Origin: Nonomuraea aurantiaca
GTDB lineage: Bacteria > Actinomycetota > Actinomycetes > Streptosporangiales > Streptosporangiaceae
Direction: 5' to 3'
Length of the DNA stretch: 64,000 nt
NCBI RefSeq assembly: GCF_020215705.1
Contig: NZ_JAIWNB010000001.1
Span: forward strand, 682,001-746,000
The translations under genes were made by a program, and so were the position numbers. Shown one piece after another: positions 1 through 8,045 of this stretch (within the stretch, counting starts at the first letter, position 1; each line of letters opens with the position of its first letter). The notes under the pieces are model-generated. The model searched no databases and was not told the origin of the DNA. It was given only the letters and a program-made list of their open reading frames with translations.

Positions 1-1427
1 TCCACCCGGGTCGCCTTCGTCGACAGGCCCGCCAGGTCGGAGCCCGCGCCCGGCTCGCTGAAGAGCTGGCACCACACGATCTCGCCGGTGAGCGTCCTGG
101 GCAGGAAGCGTTCGGCCTGCTCGGGAGTGCCGTACTTGACGATGGACGGCACGGCCCACGCCGCTATCCCGAGGTTCGGCCGGCCGAGGTCGCGGAACTC
201 CTGGTGGATGATCACCTGCTCCAACGGCGACGCCGCCCGGCCCCACGGCTTCGGGAGGTAGGGCATGATCCACCCTTCCCGGGCGAACCTCCCCAGCCTG
301 GCTTCCCGCTCCAACGCCCGCAGGGACGCCGCCTCGGCCCAGATCGTGTCGCGTACCTTCGCCGCCTCCTCAGGCAGGTCGGGTTCCATGCGCCGCCGCA
401 CCCCCGCGGCGGCCAGCTCGGCCACCTTCTCGGCCCACACGCCCGGATCGTTGGCCAGCATCCGGTCGGACAGGGCTCGGCGGTAGTAGCGATGTGCGTC
501 GTGCTCGTAGGTGTAGCCGATGCCGCCGAGGACCTGGATCGCGTCGGCGGCGCACCGTACGGCCGCATCGGGCGCCAGCACCGCCGCGACCCCGACCGTC
601 AGCCGCGCCTCATCGTCAACCATCCACGGCCGCGTACGACTCGCGGCCGGTCCGCTCGTCACCCGCTTGCGGCCGAGGGTCGGCGCGGCGGGGATCGCCT
701 CGTCCAGTGCCCTGGCCGCGTCCCAGACGGCGGCGCGTGCCTGCTCCAGTGCCACCAGCGCCGCCGCCACCCGGTGCTTGACCCCCTGGAACTGCCCGAT
801 CGGCCGCCCGAACTGCTCCCGCACCTTGGCATACTCGGCGGCCGTCGCCACGGCCCACGCCGCCACCCCGCACGAGTCCGCGCCCAGCAGCACGGCGGCC
901 ACCTCGCGCACCGGTACGACGCCGAGCGGCCGCTTCCGCGTCCCGGAGAACCCCACGATCGAGCACACCGCCCGGTCGAGGTCCACGCTCTCGAACGGCT
1001 CGGCGGTGACGTCCTCCCACTCGAACAGCGACCACTCCCCGTCCCCGACCGGCAGCAGGAAGACGTCGGCGTCGGGGGAGCCCAGCGCGAGCAGCGCGTC
1101 GCCGCCGGCCGTACCGTGCAGGGCGACCGCCGCGCTGAGCGACCCGTCGGCGAGGCCGCCGAGCAGGTCCTTCGGCCCGGGGGACCGCGCGAGCACCGCC
1201 GAGGCGAGCACGGTCGGCAGGTAGGCGCCGGGCACGCGCCGCTCGCCGAGCGCCTCCAGCGCGACGGCCAGCTCCAGCAGCCCGTAGCCCTGACCGCCGT
1301 ACGCCTCGGGCAGGTGCAGCCCGAGCACACCCTGCTCGGCCAGCGCCCGGTGGCTCGTGTCCCGCTCGGCCTGCCCGCGTACGGAGGCGGCCAGCGCCCG
1401 GTGTTCCTCGGTCAGCCCGATCCCCAT
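1..1427 (-). CDS. Tandem-domain acyl-CoA dehydrogenase (FadE-like), 3' end off window
   Basis: The minus-strand reading frame is open from the ATG at 1427-1425 to the left window edge (about 475 codons seen). Residues 1 to about 330 form a full acyl-CoA dehydrogenase fold. Its C-terminal helices carry the motif REQFGRPIGQFQG and the motif IQVLGGIGYTYEHDAHR. A second dehydrogenase domain then begins and shows LFSEPGAGSDLA of its middle domain just before the edge. Mycobacterial FadE6, FadE22 and FadE34 have this two-domain layout; FadE34 acts on steroid side-chain CoA esters. Such enzymes use FAD to introduce a 2,3 double bond into acyl-CoA. In such fusions usually one half is catalytically active; which half cannot be decided here because the second half is cut. 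No clear Shine-Dalgarno sequence precedes the start. The substrate is unknown. Confidence 0.9.
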   Translation of the reverse strand, partial: MGIGLTEEHRALAASVRGQAERDTSHRALAEQGVLGLHLPEAYGGQGYGLLELAVALEALGERRVPGAYLPTVLASAVLARSPGPKDLLGGLADGSLSAAVALHGTAGGDALLALGSPDADVFLLPVGDGEWSLFEWEDVTAEPFESVDLDRAVCSIVGFSGTRKRPLGVVPVREVAAVLLGADSCGVAAWAVATAAEYAKVREQFGRPIGQFQGVKHRVAAALVALEQARAAVWDAARALDEAIPAAPTLGRKRVTSGPAASRTRPWMVDDEARLTVGVAAVLAPDAAVRCAADAIQVLGGIGYTYEHDAHRYYRRALSDRMLANDPGVWAEKVAELAAAGVRRRMEPDLPEEAAKVRDTIWAEAASLRALEREARLGRFAREGWIMPYLPKPWGRAASPLEQVIIHQEFRDLGRPNLGIAAWAVPSIVKYGTPEQAERFLPRTLTGEIVWCQLFSEPGAGSDLAGLSTKATRV

Positions 1428-1645
1428 GCGACCGAATCTAGAAGCCCGGTGTGTCGATCTCCAGAGGTCAGAGGCAACAGATCACGCACAGTCGGCGTCA
1501 TGCTACGCCGGCCGCGCCGACGGTGAACGACGGCTGTGCGCGGGTACGGCTGTCGTTCGAGGGGCGAATCGCTCAACCGGCCGCTGACCAAATGATCACA
1601 AGCCGCCGAAGGAATCCACTGAGAAACAGCGTCAGGAGACGCACC

Positions 1646-2116
1646 ATGCGCAAGATCAACATACGCTACCTGGGCGCAGCCGCCGCCCTCGCCGCCACCC
1701 CGCTGGCATCGGTCCTCAGCGACAGCGTGCAAGACGCTCACCAGCGCACCGAAATCATCCAGTTGGTCGCCAAGCAGACCCAGTCCCAATCCCTCGACCT
1801 GGGCGAGAAGGGGCTCGGGCTGGGTGACGAGCGCATCATCGCCGAAGACCTGTACCAGGACGGCAAGAAGATCGGCGACCACAGCGTCGTCTGCGTCTAC
1901 GTCCATCTCGACCCCGGCCAGCTCCAGTGCGTGGGCACCTTCGCGCTGCCCCGCGGGCAGATCGCCGGACAGGCCCTGCTCCACCTGCCCCCCGCTCCCG
2001 CGATCGACATCCCCATCACCGGCGGCGCGGGCGCCTACAGCACGGCCCACGGCTACGTCCACACCGTCCCCGCCGGAGAGACCGAAAGGCGACTCACCTT
2101 CCACATCACCCACTGA
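1646..2116 (+). CDS. Secreted allene-oxide-cyclase/dirigent-like barrel protein
   Basis: This 156-residue protein starts at the ATG at 1646, preceded by AGGAG at 1634-1638; the frame is open further upstream without a better start. Residues 1-25 look like an export signal: basic MRKINIR, an Ala-rich hydrophobic stretch, then a small-residue cleavage zone. The mature part has the order expected of the AOC-barrel/dirigent-like family: LGDE, an LYQDGKKIGDHS strand, a cysteine-bearing VVCVY strand, LPRGQIAGQ, and the signature ITGGAGAYSTAHGYVH. In plants related barrels are allene oxide cyclases and dirigent proteins. In actinomycetes the role is unknown. The gene sits 45 bp upstream of the nitrile hydratase operon on the same strand, but its own stop is followed by an AT-rich stretch that may be a separate promoter. 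Confidence 0.75.
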   Translation: MRKINIRYLGAAAALAATPLASVLSDSVQDAHQRTEIIQLVAKQTQSQSLDLGEKGLGLGDERIIAEDLYQDGKKIGDHSVVCVYVHLDPGQLQCVGTFALPRGQIAGQALLHLPPAPAIDIPITGGAGAYSTAHGYVHTVPAGETERRLTFHITH

Positions 2117-2161
2117 CCGCGTGGGTATATGTACCGCTATGTAGGAATATAGGGGGATTTC

Positions 2162-2827
2162 ATGGATGGGATCGCCGATATGGGGGGTACCGGCGGCTGG
2201 GGCCCCACTCATCCGCCGAGAGGCGATGAACCGGTCTTCCAGAAGCCCTGGCAGGGCCGGGCGTTCGCGCTGACGCTGCTGTCCATCCGGGTGTCCGGGC
2301 GGAACGTGGACGCCTTCCGGCATGCGCAGGAGCGCCTGGACCGAGCCGCCTACCTCGACGACGGATACTTCGGCCGCTGGCTCAACGCCGCGGAGCTGAT
2401 GCTCACCGACAGCGCCATCCTCGCACCGACCGCGATCGACGCCCGCGCCCGCAACCTGCGCGGCGAACACGTCGCGGAACCGCCGATCTCCGAACCCGCA
2501 CGGCCCGACTACGCGCCGACCGCTGCGGGCTCGCTGCGCTCCGTAGACGTCCCGCCGGCCTTCGCCGTCGGCGAGCGGGTACGCGCCAAGGACATGTCAC
2601 CGCCCGGGCACACCAGATTGCCGGGATACGTCCGGGGACATACCGGCGTTGTCGACCTCATCCAGCCCGCCGCGCTGCTGCCGGACACCAACGCGCACTT
2701 CCTGGGCGAGAACCCGCAGTACGTCTATTCGGTGCGGTTCGACTCCCGGGAGTTGTGGGGGGCCGACACCGAACCCTTCGGGGTCACCGCGGAGCTGTAC
2801 GAGAGCTACCTGGAGGCACTCTCATGA
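2162..2827 (+). CDS. nthB: Nitrile hydratase beta subunit
   Basis: The 221-residue product begins [15 protein letters not shown], the typical N-terminus of nitrile hydratase beta chains. It continues with [15 protein letters not shown] and ends with the SH3-like C-terminal domain: [29 protein letters not shown], and [10 protein letters not shown]. With the alpha subunit it hydrates nitriles to amides in the cytoplasm. AGGGGG lies 5 nt before the ATG. The stop overlaps the alpha-subunit ATG by 4 nt, so the two are translationally coupled. The beta-alpha-accessory order is that of cobalt-type enzymes such as those of Rhodococcus rhodochrous J1. No nitrilase, amidase or aldoxime dehydratase gene is adjacent, so the physiological nitrile is not indicated. 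Confidence 0.95.
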   Translation: MDGIADMGGTGGWGPTHPPRGDEPVFQKPWQGRAFALTLLSIRVSGRNVDAFRHAQERLDRAAYLDDGYFGRWLNAAELMLTDSAILAPTAIDARARNLRGEHVAEPPISEPARPDYAPTAAGSLRSVDVPPAFAVGERVRAKDMSPPGHTRLPGYVRGHTGVVDLIQPAALLPDTNAHFLGENPQYVYSVRFDSRELWGADTEPFGVTAELYESYLEALS

Positions 2828-3411
2828 CCACCGGCGGACCTCTCCCCGCGGCGCTGCGTACCGAGGCGCTCGAGCAACTGCTCACCGAGCGGGGCCTGAT
2901 CGACCCGAAGGTGATGGACGGGATCATCACCAATTACGAGACCAATGTGGGCCCGCTCAACGGCGCCAAGGTCGTCGCCAGGGCGTGGACCGACCCCCAG
3001 TACCGGCGACGGCTGCTCGAGGACGGCACCGCGGCCATCAAGGAGCTGGGCTTTTCGGGTTCGCAGGGCGAGCACATCGTCGTGGTGGAGAACACCGCGA
3101 CCACCCACAACGTGGTGGTCTGCACGCTGTGCTCGTGTTACCCGTGGCCTGTGCTGGGCCTGCCGCCGAGCTGGTACAAGGACCCGGCCTATCGGGCGCG
3201 CATGGTCAAAGAGCCGCGTACGGTGCTGTCGGAGATGGGGCTCGAGCTCGCCGACGACGTACGGATCACCGTCCGCGACTCCACCAGCGAAGTGCGCTGG
3301 CTGGTGCTGCCCGAACGGCCGGCCGGCACCGAGCACCTGCCGGAGGAACAGCTCGTGCCGCTGGTGACCCGGGACGCGATGGTCGGCGTGGCCAAGGTCA
3401 AGGCGCCATGA
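2824..3411 (+). CDS. nthA: Nitrile hydratase alpha subunit, cobalt type
   Basis: The product is 195 residues, starting at the ATG that overlaps the beta-subunit stop. The metal-binding claw is C100-T-L-C103-S104-C105 in [18 protein letters not shown]. Threonine at the second position (CTLCSC) is the cobalt-type signature; iron-type enzymes have CSLCSC. In the mature enzyme two of the cysteines are oxidised to sulfinic and sulfenic acid. The downstream [13 protein letters not shown] and [15 protein letters not shown] blocks are also family-typical. The stop overlaps the next ATG by 4 nt. I see no reason to prefer the related thiocyanate hydrolase or the toyocamycin nitrile hydratase, which have split or differently ordered subunits, but this cannot be fully excluded. 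Confidence 0.96.
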   Translation: MTTGGPLPAALRTEALEQLLTERGLIDPKVMDGIITNYETNVGPLNGAKVVARAWTDPQYRRRLLEDGTAAIKELGFSGSQGEHIVVVENTATTHNVVVCTLCSCYPWPVLGLPPSWYKDPAYRARMVKEPRTVLSEMGLELADDVRITVRDSTSEVRWLVLPERPAGTEHLPEEQLVPLVTRDAMVGVAKVKAP

Positions 3412-3782
3412 CCACCCCGCTCGAAGGTCAAAGCGCCACGACCGCCCCGCTGGACGCCGAGGGGCCGGCCGCACCGCCCCGCTCCAACGGCGAGCTGGTG
3501 TTCGTCGAGCCGTGGCAGAGCCGCGCCTTCGGCATGGCCGTCACCCTGTCCGAGGCGGGCGTGTTCACCTGGCCGCAGTTCCGGGCGGCCCTGATCGCCC
3601 GCATCTCGGCCTGGGAGAGCGCTCCGGTCAAGGACGAGAACTGGAACTACTACCAGCACTGGCTGGACGCCCTGCAGGACGTGCTCGTCGGCCAAGGCAC
3701 CGTGTCCGCGGACGAGGTCACCGCCCGCACACGAACCCTGGCCCGACGCCCCCCAGGCCACGACCACCCGCACCCACGGTGA
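3408..3782 (+). CDS. Nitrile hydratase accessory/activator protein
   Basis: This 124-residue protein begins at the ATG overlapping the alpha-subunit stop. It resembles the N-terminal half of the beta subunit ([16 protein letters not shown], then [18 protein letters not shown], and a [13 protein letters not shown] helix). That is the hallmark of the P14K/NhhG-type accessory proteins which deliver cobalt to the alpha subunit by subunit swapping. The first 25 residues are a low-complexity Ala/Pro/Thr-rich extension, and the C-terminus ends in a His-rich tail (GHDHPHPR) that might bind metal; the tail function is inference. It is the last gene of the operon. The 78 bp downstream, up to a convergent TPR gene, contain no obvious terminator hairpin. 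Confidence 0.9.
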   Translation: MTTPLEGQSATTAPLDAEGPAAPPRSNGELVFVEPWQSRAFGMAVTLSEAGVFTWPQFRAALIARISAWESAPVKDENWNYYQHWLDALQDVLVGQGTVSADEVTARTRTLARRPPGHDHPHPR

Positions 3783-3860
3783 CCCGCCCTGACGTGCTGC
3801 GCAAACCAAACGGGGATTACGAGGCGCACCCAACTCGCCCTGCCAAATCATGAGCGCTTT

Positions 3861-4739
3861 TCAGGAGCCGCCGAACTCCAGGTCCAGCGCCCGGGTGAAG
3901 TCGGCCACCGCCTCCTCGTGCCGCTCCATCTCCTGCAGCACCTCCCCCCGCACCCGGTACGCCCAGATGTAGTCCTCGTCCAGTTCGATCGCCCGGTCCA
4001 GGTCCTTCACCGCGCCCTCGTTGTCGCCCATCTCGCTGAGCACCGCCCCACGGCTGCCCAGCGCCCGGTCGTTGTCCGGGTCGAGGTCGATGGCCCGGTT
4101 CAGGTCGGACAGAGCCTCGTCGTAGCGGTCGATCATGCGCAGGGCCTCGCCGCGCCTGCTGAACGCCCGTACGTACTCGGGCTCCACCTCCAGCGCCCGC
4201 GTGTAGTCGTCGATGGCCTCGGTGTACAGGTGCATGCGCTGGTAGAGCTCGCCCCTGGCCAGCCACGAGTACGCCAGTTCCTCGTTCAGGGCGATGATCT
4301 TCGCGTGCTCCTCCAGCGCCTCGTCCAGGCGGCCGAGATCGGCGAGGGTGTCCGCCTTCGCCTCCAGGATCCACAGCGATTCGGGCGAGAGGGTGAGCGC
4401 GTGCTCGAAGTCGGCCATGGCCTCCTCGAAGCGGCCGAGCGAGGCGTACGCCTGGCCGCGCGAGCCCAGGGCGTACCCGCTGTCCGGCTCCAGCCGCAGC
4501 GCCTCGTCGAAGTCGGACAGCGCGGCCTCGTAGCGCTCGATGATCCGGTGGCTCTCACCCCGCAGCCGCCAGGCTCGGGCATTGTCCGGCACGAGCGCGA
4601 TCGACTCCGTAAGATCGGCGATGGCGGCGTCGTGTCTCGACAGCGCGATGTACGACTCGGCCCGGCTGCGCAGCACCGAGGCCCGAGACTGTGCGGCAGC
4701 CTCGGAAAGCTCCGGCTTTTCGTTGATCCCCTCGCTCAT
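3861..4739 (-). CDS. Tetratricopeptide repeat protein
   Basis: This 292-residue protein is made almost entirely of about eight 34-residue TPR units, recognisable by repeating A..LRGE/SRGQAY helix A and EEA..DFxxALxLxP helix B patterns from residue about 20 to 290. There is no signal peptide, membrane segment or catalytic domain, so it is probably a cytoplasmic protein-protein interaction scaffold. It starts 17 bp downstream of the aldehyde dehydrogenase stop on the same strand and is probably co-transcribed with it. No convincing Shine-Dalgarno sequence precedes its ATG. Its partner is not evident from the sequence. Confidence 0.85.
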   Translation of the reverse strand: MSEGINEKPELSEAAAQSRASVLRSRAESYIALSRHDAAIADLTESIALVPDNARAWRLRGESHRIIERYEAALSDFDEALRLEPDSGYALGSRGQAYASLGRFEEAMADFEHALTLSPESLWILEAKADTLADLGRLDEALEEHAKIIALNEELAYSWLARGELYQRMHLYTEAIDDYTRALEVEPEYVRAFSRRGEALRMIDRYDEALSDLNRAIDLDPDNDRALGSRGAVLSEMGDNEGAVKDLDRAIELDEDYIWAYRVRGEVLQEMERHEEAVADFTRALDLEFGGS

Positions 4740-4756
4740 GATGGGAATCTATCTAA

Positions 4757-6208
4757 CTAAATCTGGATGATGGCCGCCTTTTCCCGGGTGTACTCGAGGA
4801 CCGAGTCGTGCCCGTAGCCGCTGTCCTTCACGCCGCCGAACGGCAGCCCCGGCGGCATCTGCCGGAAGGTGTTCACCCACACCGTCCCGCTCCGCAGATC
4901 GCGGACGAACCGGTGGGCGCGGCGCAGGTCACGCGTCCACAGACCGGCCGCCAGCCCGTACGGCGAGTCGTTGGCGATCGTCAGCGCCTCCTCGTCCGTC
5001 TCGAACGGGATCGCCACCGCCACGGGCCCGAAGATCTCCTCCTGGCAGATGCGCAGCGCGTTGTCGCCGGTCGTGTAGAGCGTGGGCGCCACCCAGTAGC
5101 CGCCGGGCAGATGCGGCACCACCTCGGCGCCCGCCCGGCCGCCGAACACCAGCTCCGCGCCCTCCTTCTCGGCCACCTCCAGGTAGGAGACGACGCGCTC
5201 GTACTGGCCGGCCGACACGATCGGGCCCATCGTGGTCGCCAGGTCGAGCGGGTCGTCCAGGATGAGGGTCTCCGCGATCTGGCGGGTACGCTCCAGCACC
5301 TCGTCCCAGACGGACCGGTGGACCAGGATCCGCGAACCGGCCACGCAGACCTGCCCGGCGTTGCCGGTGAAGATGGAGTTCACGGTGATGCCCTGGGCGG
5401 CCGCGTCCAGATCAGCATCCGGAAAGACGATATTTGGCGACTTGCCGCCTAGCTCGAAGGTCATCGGCTTGAGCGAGTCGGCGGAGGCCCGGGTGATGGC
5501 CTGGCCGGTGGCCGTCGAACCGGTGAGGCTGATCTTGCCGACGCCCCGGTGCCGTACCAGAGCGTCGCCCACCTCTTCGCCCAGGCCGCTGACGATGTTC
5601 AGCACCCCGGGCGGGAACACCTCCGCGAGCAGCTCGCCCAGCCGCAACACCGACACGCTCGCCTGCTCGGCGGGCTTGACGATGACCGTGTTGCCGGCCG
5701 CGAGGGCGAACGCGGCCTTCGCGGAGAACGTCGAGATGGGGGAGTTCCACGGGATGATGCAGACGGCCACGCCGTACGGCTCGCGCCGCGTCAGCCCCAG
5801 GGCGTCGGGCCCCAGGATGACGGTGTCGCCCTTGACCGCCTCCAGGCACTGGCCCGCGGCGAGCTGCCACAGGTGTGCCATGCCCGGCAGGTCCTTCTTC
5901 AGCGTGTCACGCAGGATCCTGCCGTTGTCGCGCGTCTCCAGCCTGGCCAGCTCCTCGGCGTGCTGGGCGAACAGCTCGGACACCTTGCGCAGGAAGTGCG
6001 CCCTGCCCAGCGCCGGCATGGCCGACCAGCGGGGGAACGCCTCTTGAGCCGCCGCGACGGCCGCCTCGGCGTCTTTGGGCCCGCCGGCCGGGATCCTGGT
6101 CCACACCTCGCCGGTGGCCGGGTTGACGGAGTCCATGGTCTTACCGTCGGCGGCCGGGACGAGCCTGCCGCCGATCAAGTTGCGATAGTCAGCCACGTTG
6201 CCAAGCAT
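4757..6208 (-). CDS. NAD(P)-dependent aldehyde dehydrogenase
   Basis: A 483-residue ALDH-superfamily protein of normal length. Visible hallmarks are the cofactor-binding block IIPWNSPIS, KPAEQASVS, the general-base glutamate E252 in TFELGGKSPN, the catalytic cysteine C288 in GNAGQVCVAGSR, and EEIFGPV. It oxidises an aldehyde to the acid. Conservation alone does not reveal the substrate. The start is taken at the ATG at 6208, with a GAGG about 10 nt upstream; the frame remains open upstream into non-homologous sequence. A 14-bp perfect palindrome covers this start codon, and a long inverted repeat lies 50-90 bp upstream. Both could be regulatory. The downstream TPR gene is 17 bp away. Confidence 0.92.
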   Translation of the reverse strand: MLGNVADYRNLIGGRLVPAADGKTMDSVNPATGEVWTRIPAGGPKDAEAAVAAAQEAFPRWSAMPALGRAHFLRKVSELFAQHAEELARLETRDNGRILRDTLKKDLPGMAHLWQLAAGQCLEAVKGDTVILGPDALGLTRREPYGVAVCIIPWNSPISTFSAKAAFALAAGNTVIVKPAEQASVSVLRLGELLAEVFPPGVLNIVSGLGEEVGDALVRHRGVGKISLTGSTATGQAITRASADSLKPMTFELGGKSPNIVFPDADLDAAAQGITVNSIFTGNAGQVCVAGSRILVHRSVWDEVLERTRQIAETLILDDPLDLATTMGPIVSAGQYERVVSYLEVAEKEGAELVFGGRAGAEVVPHLPGGYWVAPTLYTTGDNALRICQEEIFGPVAVAIPFETDEEALTIANDSPYGLAAGLWTRDLRRAHRFVRDLRSGTVWVNTFRQMPPGLPFGGVKDSGYGHDSVLEYTREKAAIIQI

Positions 6209-6215
6209 ATGCTTG
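6202..6215. promoter_or_regulatory. 14-bp palindrome covering the aldehyde dehydrogenase start codon
   Basis: CAAGCATATGCTTG is a perfect palindrome whose centre lies on the start codon of the minus-strand aldehyde dehydrogenase gene. It could be an operator or an mRNA hairpin that limits access to the start codon, or it could be coincidence. No regulator gene is adjacent. Confidence 0.35.
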
Positions 6216-6257
6216 CTTGCCTCGCACGGGCTAGCGGGCGCCGCGGTGGGCCGGGTG

Positions 6258-6295
6258 CCCATCGTGATCGCAGAAACTGTTGTGATCACGATGGG
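6258..6295. terminator. 12-bp inverted repeat between two minus-strand genes
   Basis: CCCATCGTGATC (6258-6269) pairs perfectly with GATCACGATGGG (6284-6295) across a 14-nt loop. It lies 20 bp downstream of the stop of the 6316-6780 gene and 50 bp upstream of the aldehyde dehydrogenase start, both on the minus strand. It may be a terminator without a U-tract, or an operator for the dehydrogenase. Confidence 0.5.
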
Positions 6296-6315
6296 TAGGG
6301 TTTGGCGACCGGTGC

Positions 6316-6780
6316 TCAGCCGTCGATCCGGCTGATGGTGTACACCTGCGGGGTGGCGCCGAGCTGGGCGCGCAGTTGCCGGCCGCTGCCCACGTTGGAG
6401 GCGGGCTTGTGGTCGCTGATCACTACCGGCCGTGCGTCTTGCCACCATTCGCACTGGTCGCCGCCGCCCAGGAACCTCCACCGCTGGCTGGAGGAGCCTA
6501 CGGCGCAGACGTAGCCGTCGCTGGAGTCCAGCCAGTAGCCGGCGTAGGGGCCGTCGTCGATTTCCATTCGGCAGCTCCAGCCGCCGTCCTCTTCCTGGCC
6601 GTCTACCGCGCGGAAGCGCGCCTGGGCGGAATCGACGGCGCCCCAGCACAGCCACTTGGTGTCCACCAGGTACGAAGGGTGGCCGACGGCGGACTGTGTG
6701 CCGTACGCGAAGTCCAGCCGGCTCTGGGGGTGCAGCTCGGTGCCCCGGTAGATGGAGAACCGTCCTTTTGGAAGTCCCAT
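6316..6780 (-). CDS. Hypothetical protein, Trp/Tyr-rich
   Basis: The 154-residue product starts at the ATG at 6780, which has GAGGG about 5 nt upstream; an upstream in-frame ATG at 6807 lacks such a site. I do not recognise the family. The protein is rich in aromatic and small residues (SIYRGTELHPQSRLDFAYG, then WLCWGAVDS, YAGYWLDSSDGYVC, and RWRFLGGGDQCEWWQD). It has four cysteines, no signal peptide and no membrane segment. The short aromatic, turn-rich segments suggest an all-beta fold, possibly a carbohydrate-binding or trefoil-like module; this is only an impression. It is flanked by inverted repeats on both sides (6258-6295 and 6792-6831). Confidence 0.6.
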   Translation of the reverse strand: MGLPKGRFSIYRGTELHPQSRLDFAYGTQSAVGHPSYLVDTKWLCWGAVDSAQARFRAVDGQEEDGGWSCRMEIDDGPYAGYWLDSSDGYVCAVGSSSQRWRFLGGGDQCEWWQDARPVVISDHKPASNVGSGRQLRAQLGATPQVYTISRIDG

Positions 6781-6791
6781 AGATCCCTCGC

Positions 6792-6831
6792 TAGCTACTT
6801 TGTGCATTCATACATGTTCAGGGAGTAGCTA
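6792..6831. promoter_or_regulatory. Inverted repeat upstream of the 6316-6780 gene
   Basis: TAGCTACT (6792-6799) and AGTAGCTA (6824-6831) form a perfect 8-bp inverted repeat with 24 nt between arms, 12-50 bp upstream of the start codon of the hypothetical gene. It is a candidate operator or a 5' UTR stem. Confidence 0.35.
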
Positions 6832-6935
6832 CCCAGGATCGGAGCGTGCCGCACCCAGACCAGTGGCGCAAAGTAGGGCGTTTTCGCAGGTGAACGGCGA
6901 TGATGCTTGCCCGCGCCGCTCCTAGGTTCAGCTCG

Positions 6936-7871
6936 CTACGCCTGCGGGATGCCGAGGTCCGAGGGGCGCCGGGCTGAGGTGGGGCGCTTGGCGAGGTCGG
7001 GGTCGAGTTGGTCCAGCAATCGCTGGACCAGGGCCGCCCGGCGTACCCGCTCCCGGCCCAGCTCGCGGGGCACGGCGCCGAGGTGGGCGCCGGACGGGTA
7101 GATGTTCGGCGCGTTCCGCAGGCCCATCTTCAGGTAGACCGGTGCCGTCGCCCGGACGATCTCCACCGCCTCGTAGAAGCGGACGAACCCGCCCTGGTCA
7201 TCGGGCACCTCCAGATACAGGTCGATCGGCAGGCCGGTGGCGGCGCGGATCTCGGCCAGGTGCGGGACGGTCAGGTCGGTGCCGACGTTGAGCGTGCTCG
7301 CGCCCAGCCGTTCCAGGATCGTGGCGGTGGGACCGTTGGTGAGCGGCAGGAGCACGGAGGTCTTCAGCACCAGGGAGGACGGGAGCGCGCCGTCGGCCTT
7401 CATCGTCGTGAGCACCTCCAGCGTGCCGAGATCTCCGACGAGCAGGCTGCGGATGCCCAGCTCGCAGGCCCGCAGCGCGTCGGCCACGCAGGCGGCGACC
7501 ATCGCGTTGCCCCTGGCCGCGGCGCCGACCGCCTGGGTCACCTTGGCCTGGCCGCCGGTGTCCCAGGCGGCGCGCGGGCCGAGGAACAGGTTGATCTCGA
7601 TGCCGCGCTCGGCGCCGATGCGCGCCATGCGGGTGATCTCCGCGTCCGACAGCATCATCACGCCGCTGCCCTGCGAGGTCCGGTGCACCGGTACGTTCAG
7701 GAGGTCCCCCTCCGCGACGACGGCTTCCAGAACCTCCGGCCCCTCCACACTGGGAATCTCGAACCGGTACGGAGCGCCGTCCGCGAACCGGGACACGGAG
7801 GGCGCGGGGGCGGTCACCACCGGATGTCCCAGGCGAGCCATCAGGGCGTGCAGGTCGGCAAGGGTGGTCAT
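6936..7871 (-). CDS. TIM-barrel-like protein, possibly U32-peptidase related
   Basis: The product is 311 residues. It alternates hydrophobic strands and helices in a barrel-like rhythm, for example VLEAVVAEGDLLNVPVHRT, GSGVMMLSDAEITRMARIGAERGIEI, LRACELGIRSLLVGD and YLKMGLRNAPNIYPSG. Some of this resembles actinobacterial proteins annotated as U32 family peptidases, but I cannot point to a diagnostic catalytic motif, so this assignment is tentative. There is no signal peptide. The ATG overlaps by 4 nt the stop of a truncated MaoC-like reading frame, which in turn follows a MaoC N-domain gene. The three reading frames therefore form one operon, suggesting a role linked to an acyl-CoA or acyl-carrier substrate (inference). 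Confidence 0.7.
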   Translation of the reverse strand: MTTLADLHALMARLGHPVVTAPAPSVSRFADGAPYRFEIPSVEGPEVLEAVVAEGDLLNVPVHRTSQGSGVMMLSDAEITRMARIGAERGIEINLFLGPRAAWDTGGQAKVTQAVGAAARGNAMVAACVADALRACELGIRSLLVGDLGTLEVLTTMKADGALPSSLVLKTSVLLPLTNGPTATILERLGASTLNVGTDLTVPHLAEIRAATGLPIDLYLEVPDDQGGFVRFYEAVEIVRATAPVYLKMGLRNAPNIYPSGAHLGAVPRELGRERVRRAALVQRLLDQLDPDLAKRPTSARRPSDLGIPQA

Positions 7872-8035
7872 CGGTCAGTTCTCCTCGTAGATGATCGGCT
7901 CGCCAGGTCCGGGTGGCCGAGCGCGTGGGCGAAGTCGACGTCGTGGTGCATGTCGTAGAAGTCGCCCGAGGCTCCGGCGTACTCCATGAGCCTGCGCAGC
8001 GTGGTGGTCTCCGTCAGGGGCGGGATATCCATCAT
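7868..8035 (-). pseudogene. Truncated MaoC-like (R)-hydratase, N-terminal 50 residues only
   Basis: A 55-codon frame from the ATG at 8035 (AAGGG about 8 nt upstream) to a TGA overlapping the next ATG. Its first 45 residues read like the start of a hot-dog-fold MaoC dehydratase (PPLTETTTLRRLMEYAGASGDFYDMHHD, shown here in parts: PPLTETTTLRR, EYAGASGDF, MHHDVDFAHALG). Here MHHD sits where the catalytic PIHxD loop begins. A normal protein continues for about 80 more residues with the hydration motif and a VHG loop. Here the frame instead runs directly into the ribosome binding site of the next gene. I read it as a deletion that removed the C-terminal two thirds and restored a coupled ATGA junction. 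It could be a functional small protein, but this is less likely. Confidence 0.7.
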
Positions 8036-8045
8036 GAAAGGGCCC

